From Vanilla planifolia (Eukaryota > Streptophyta > Magnoliopsida > Asparagales > Orchidaceae): 64,000 nt of DNA. The notes under the pieces were generated by a model. It was not told where the DNA came from and ran no database searches. It worked only from the letters and a program-made list of their open reading frames with translations. How positions within the stretch are numbered: the first letter of the stretch is position 1; each line of letters starts with the position of its first letter. This document shows positions 61,443-64,000 of this stretch, in pieces. The position numbers and the translations under genes were made by a program. The stretch spans positions 32,804,737-32,868,736 of the forward strand of contig CM043869.1 in NCBI GenBank assembly GCA_023846275.1, given 5' to 3'.

Positions 61443-61725
61443 AAGAAGTAGGCAAAACTTATCTCATATGTATATGTTTGATGTGATTTTTATTATAGGT
61501 TTGAGATCTTATTAATTTAAAACATAGTAAATGAAAGACATTTATGTAGGCAAAACTTATTTATAATATATATGTTTGATATAATGTGTATTGCGAGCTA
61601 GAGATTTTATTGATTTTAAATATTCCAAATGGAAGATGCTTGGATAGATAAAGACTTGCTTATGATATATATGTTTGATATGATATGTATTACTAGGTTA
61701 AAAATCTCAAATGATATATAAAATG
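61443..61725. repeat. Tandem repeat, about 98-bp unit, three copies
   Basis: 'ggcaaaactta' occurs at 61,451 and 61,549 (98 bases apart), and a variant, 'aaagacttgcttat', starts near 61,650. Each is followed by 'tatatgtttgat(g/a)t/ata' and, about 20 bases later, by a '(g/a)agat(c/t)tta'-like string. The third copy is the most diverged. Confidence 0.8.
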
Positions 61726-62774
61726 TCAATAAAAAATGTTATATGTGATTTACAATAACTTATTGACATGATGATTTGATCTATGATTTGTTTTTAAGTA
61801 AGATTATATTATGTTCTTTTAGCGATCTACAAAAAAAATACATGAAGGATACTTGCCATTAGTTATTGCAATAACATGTTATGCATGTTTTGTCATATGT
61901 TTTGAATAGTTATATGCTAAATGTATATCACATCATATGTGTTTAAAGAAAAATGGATGATTAACAAAATATTTATATAATTAAAATGAAAGAGATATAA
62001 TAAAGTTATATAATATAAAAGATATTAATGTTTGTTTGTAAAGGCTGACTTGTTATCTAAAATAACATATTTTTAGAAGTATTTTGTTATACAGATAACA
62101 TGTTCCCAAAAGCAAGATTACTACCCAAAAAAACATGTCATCCAAAGTGTTGCCAAAGATAAATCATTGGGCTATCTAAAATAAAATGCTTATGATGCAT
62201 CAAAGATGAAAAGAGATTAAAAAGAAATTAATATGATTTCTTAAAATAAATTTAGATTTAAAATAAATCCAAAAAAAATATAACATATATTTTACTAATT
62301 TATATTATTATTCATATAGACCATACATGTTGTTACCCAACAATTTCTTATTTTACATTATGTTCATACTTTTACTATTAAACTAATATCGATTGGAGAC
62401 TATATAAGAGAAATAAGACATAACTTATAATAATATGTCATCGAATATGATCATTCATTAATAGAAGTATTTCTTACAAATTTTATTTATTTGTGTAAAA
62501 GTATACTTAAAACTACTAATATTGTATGTACATATGGTTTTAAAAAGTAATATGAAAAACTTGACGTTTTTAGGTTTTAAATGGTTTATTTTTATATCAC
62601 TTATATTATCAATTTACAAAGATTAAAAATGAAATATTTATACTATTTTAAAAAGAAAATTTGGTATGATTTTCAAAATGTGAAAATGAGAAAATTATAA
62701 AAGAAAAAGATATTAAGTGGCATCCAAGACTAAGAAAAGTCAAAGATTTAAAGGTCATTGCTATCATATGAATA
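61726..62774. other. A+T-rich DNA, nothing recognised
   Basis: No feature could be supported here. Confidence 0.5.
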
Positions 62775-62880
62775 GTTAATAAGCCATGTGAATTATGAAA
62801 AGCTAAAAACTACCTAAATAGCTAATAAGCCATATGAAGTATAAAAGGCTAAGAAATGGCTAAAAAGAATAAATAGTGAT
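62775..62880. repeat. Second block of the 45-bp minisatellite, two copies
   Basis: 'taataagcc' at 62,777 and 62,823 starts two units 46 bases apart, each with 'gaattatgaaaagctaaaa' or a variant. They are clearly the same repeat as 59,607-59,780, in the same orientation, 3.1 kb away. Confidence 0.8.
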
Positions 62881-63226
62881 TAGTTAGTCTTGTGTGATAA
62901 TGAATAACAACATATTATATATAATATGTGATTGTTAATTACATGTGATAAAAAAAAAACCTTGTATGTGAACCTATTGTTGTGATGGTTTGCATGTAAT
63001 GTTTGTATTAGTTATTATTTGTTGAGGTTATGATTATAGTTCAACCTATGTTAAGTTACATGATTCAAGTACAGGCAATGTACACATTAGAAACTAAGAG
63101 AATAGTGGTTGAAGCAAGGCTTGCCAAAGAATGAAATAATATGTAATATTTTGAATAGTACAAATGTTGTATTATTGTCATTGTCATAATAGTTGATAAG
63201 AACTATGTGAAGTATGACTTGTAGTA

Positions 63227-63433
63227 ATGTTTATCCTGAGAGTTAATTATATCCTATCATGAATTATTTCATTATTTATGCATTTTAATTTTATTATATT
63301 ATTCCAAAATGAATGTTGATTTGAATGTGTAAATAAAGTAATAAAAACATTAGTGCATACATTTAAATAAAGTGATTGCATAAACAATAGAATAAATCAT
63401 AATATAGTAACAATCAACTCTCAGGATAAACAT
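63227..63433. mobile_element. Inverted-repeat pair, candidate MITE of 207 bp
   Basis: Left arm 63,227-63,248 (starts 'atgtttatcctgagagtt') and right arm 63,412-63,433 are reverse complements over 22 bases with one mismatch. The interior is A+T rich and non-coding. Size and arrangement suit a MITE or another small DNA transposon derivative. No target-site duplication is obvious, and the arm sequence does not match Stowaway or Tourist ends as I know them, so a superfamily cannot be given. A stable RNA hairpin is the alternative. Confidence 0.6.
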
Positions 63434-64000
63434 GACACTGGATTATGCCCAAAGGTTTATGCCATAGATAAGAATCTTGTTTCTCCTACATTTGTCATGA
63501 ACAAGCAATGAAGAGTAAGTAAATACCTTTGAACTTGCTTTCATGTGAGCCTTGACCTATATATGTGTGTTGTGGTTATTGTTATAGCTTATGGGCTGTT
63601 ATTATCAATGTCCATAAATTTTGTATTCGTACTTGTATCTAGATGGCATTTTGTATCTATCGATTGCATCACTTCAAATATTACAACCATACAATCCTTC
63701 TTATTCTTATCATCTTCAAATTTATGGATGCATTGCTTGTTTGACTTGCAAGTTAACTAATTCTCACCAATATTTCATTAAATGCTGAACTATATCACCA
63801 TTAACCCGAATGTCATAGCCAACAAAGAAACATCATGCAACCTTTGCATTTATCTTGTTCTTGTGCTCCAAGTTATCATGTGGGCACAACAAAAATCAAA
63901 ATACCCTTGAGCCATTTGGTTTCTTTCACATTTACTCTTTTTCTAGAACTTGAATTCTAACATTATGGAGGGTTATCTATGTATAATGTGTATTTTACAC
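63434..64000. other. Slightly richer DNA at the window edge, nothing recognised
   Basis: A 71-codon plus-strand frame (63,545-63,760) is hydrophobic but matches no family I know and lacks supporting context. A feature could continue beyond the window. Confidence 0.4.

Overview
This window reads as nuclear DNA from a flowering plant, taken from a gene-poor, repeat-rich stretch. It is strongly A+T rich throughout. The longest open frame is 90 codons, and no intact host gene, rRNA gene or tRNA gene can be supported. Everything recognisable by protein similarity is transposable-element debris: plant Ty1/Copia fossils (UBN2-type Gag, zinc knuckle, RNase H end, polypurine tract), an L1-type LINE with the plant-typical DUF4283 plus zinc-knuckle ORF1 and an APE-type endonuclease, an RVT_3-type RNase H end of a LINE, and a TRIM. 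I cannot name the species or decide monocot versus eudicot.

Layout. 1-8.2 kb: featureless A+T-rich DNA with two faint Copia-like scraps (about 4 kb and 7 kb). 8.2-11.3 kb: a long (AT)n tract, an LTR-like remnant (9.48-10.09 kb) and several degenerate direct repeats. 11.56-12.32 kb: a G+C-richer island with a TATA-like box, ending in a T tract. 15.2-18.6 kb: a nest of small retroelement pieces: a minus-strand Copia gag fossil, a 234-bp tandem duplication, two related minus-strand Copia RNase H relics, and next to them a 0.7-kb Cassandra-type TRIM whose terminal repeats still carry a 5S-rRNA-derived block and a Met-tRNA primer site. 18.6-30.4 kb: mostly unreadable decayed DNA with a purine tract and a short tandem repeat. 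30.45-31.07 kb: a second G+C-richer island with promoter-like motifs and an A29 tract.

31.8-34.5 kb: a 1.32-kb sequence repeated directly, head to tail. 34.5-42.2 kb: low-information DNA. 42.2-42.8 kb: a 67-bp minisatellite, about nine copies. 45.36-45.69 kb: the 3' end of a LINE (RNase H). 46.0-47.4 kb: an LTR-like remnant that shares a segment with the one at 9.5 kb. 48-49.3 kb: unidentified coding-like debris and a possible Copia RT motif. 53.1-57.4 kb: a Copia RNase H relic (minus), a clear Copia gag fossil (plus), then a LINE running the opposite way whose 3' half is lost at the junction near 55.3 kb. 58.4-63.4 kb: several minisatellite-like arrays and a sharp 22-bp inverted-repeat pair spaced like a 207-bp MITE.

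The sequences do not form a pathway; the window is a record of nested insertion, decay and local tandem duplication. The most informative items are the Cassandra-type TRIM, the LINE/Copia junction, the 1.32-kb tandem unit, the 67-bp minisatellite and the inverted-repeat pair at 63.2-63.4 kb. I did not find evidence for a new biological system. All similarity statements rest on reading by eye, without database searches.
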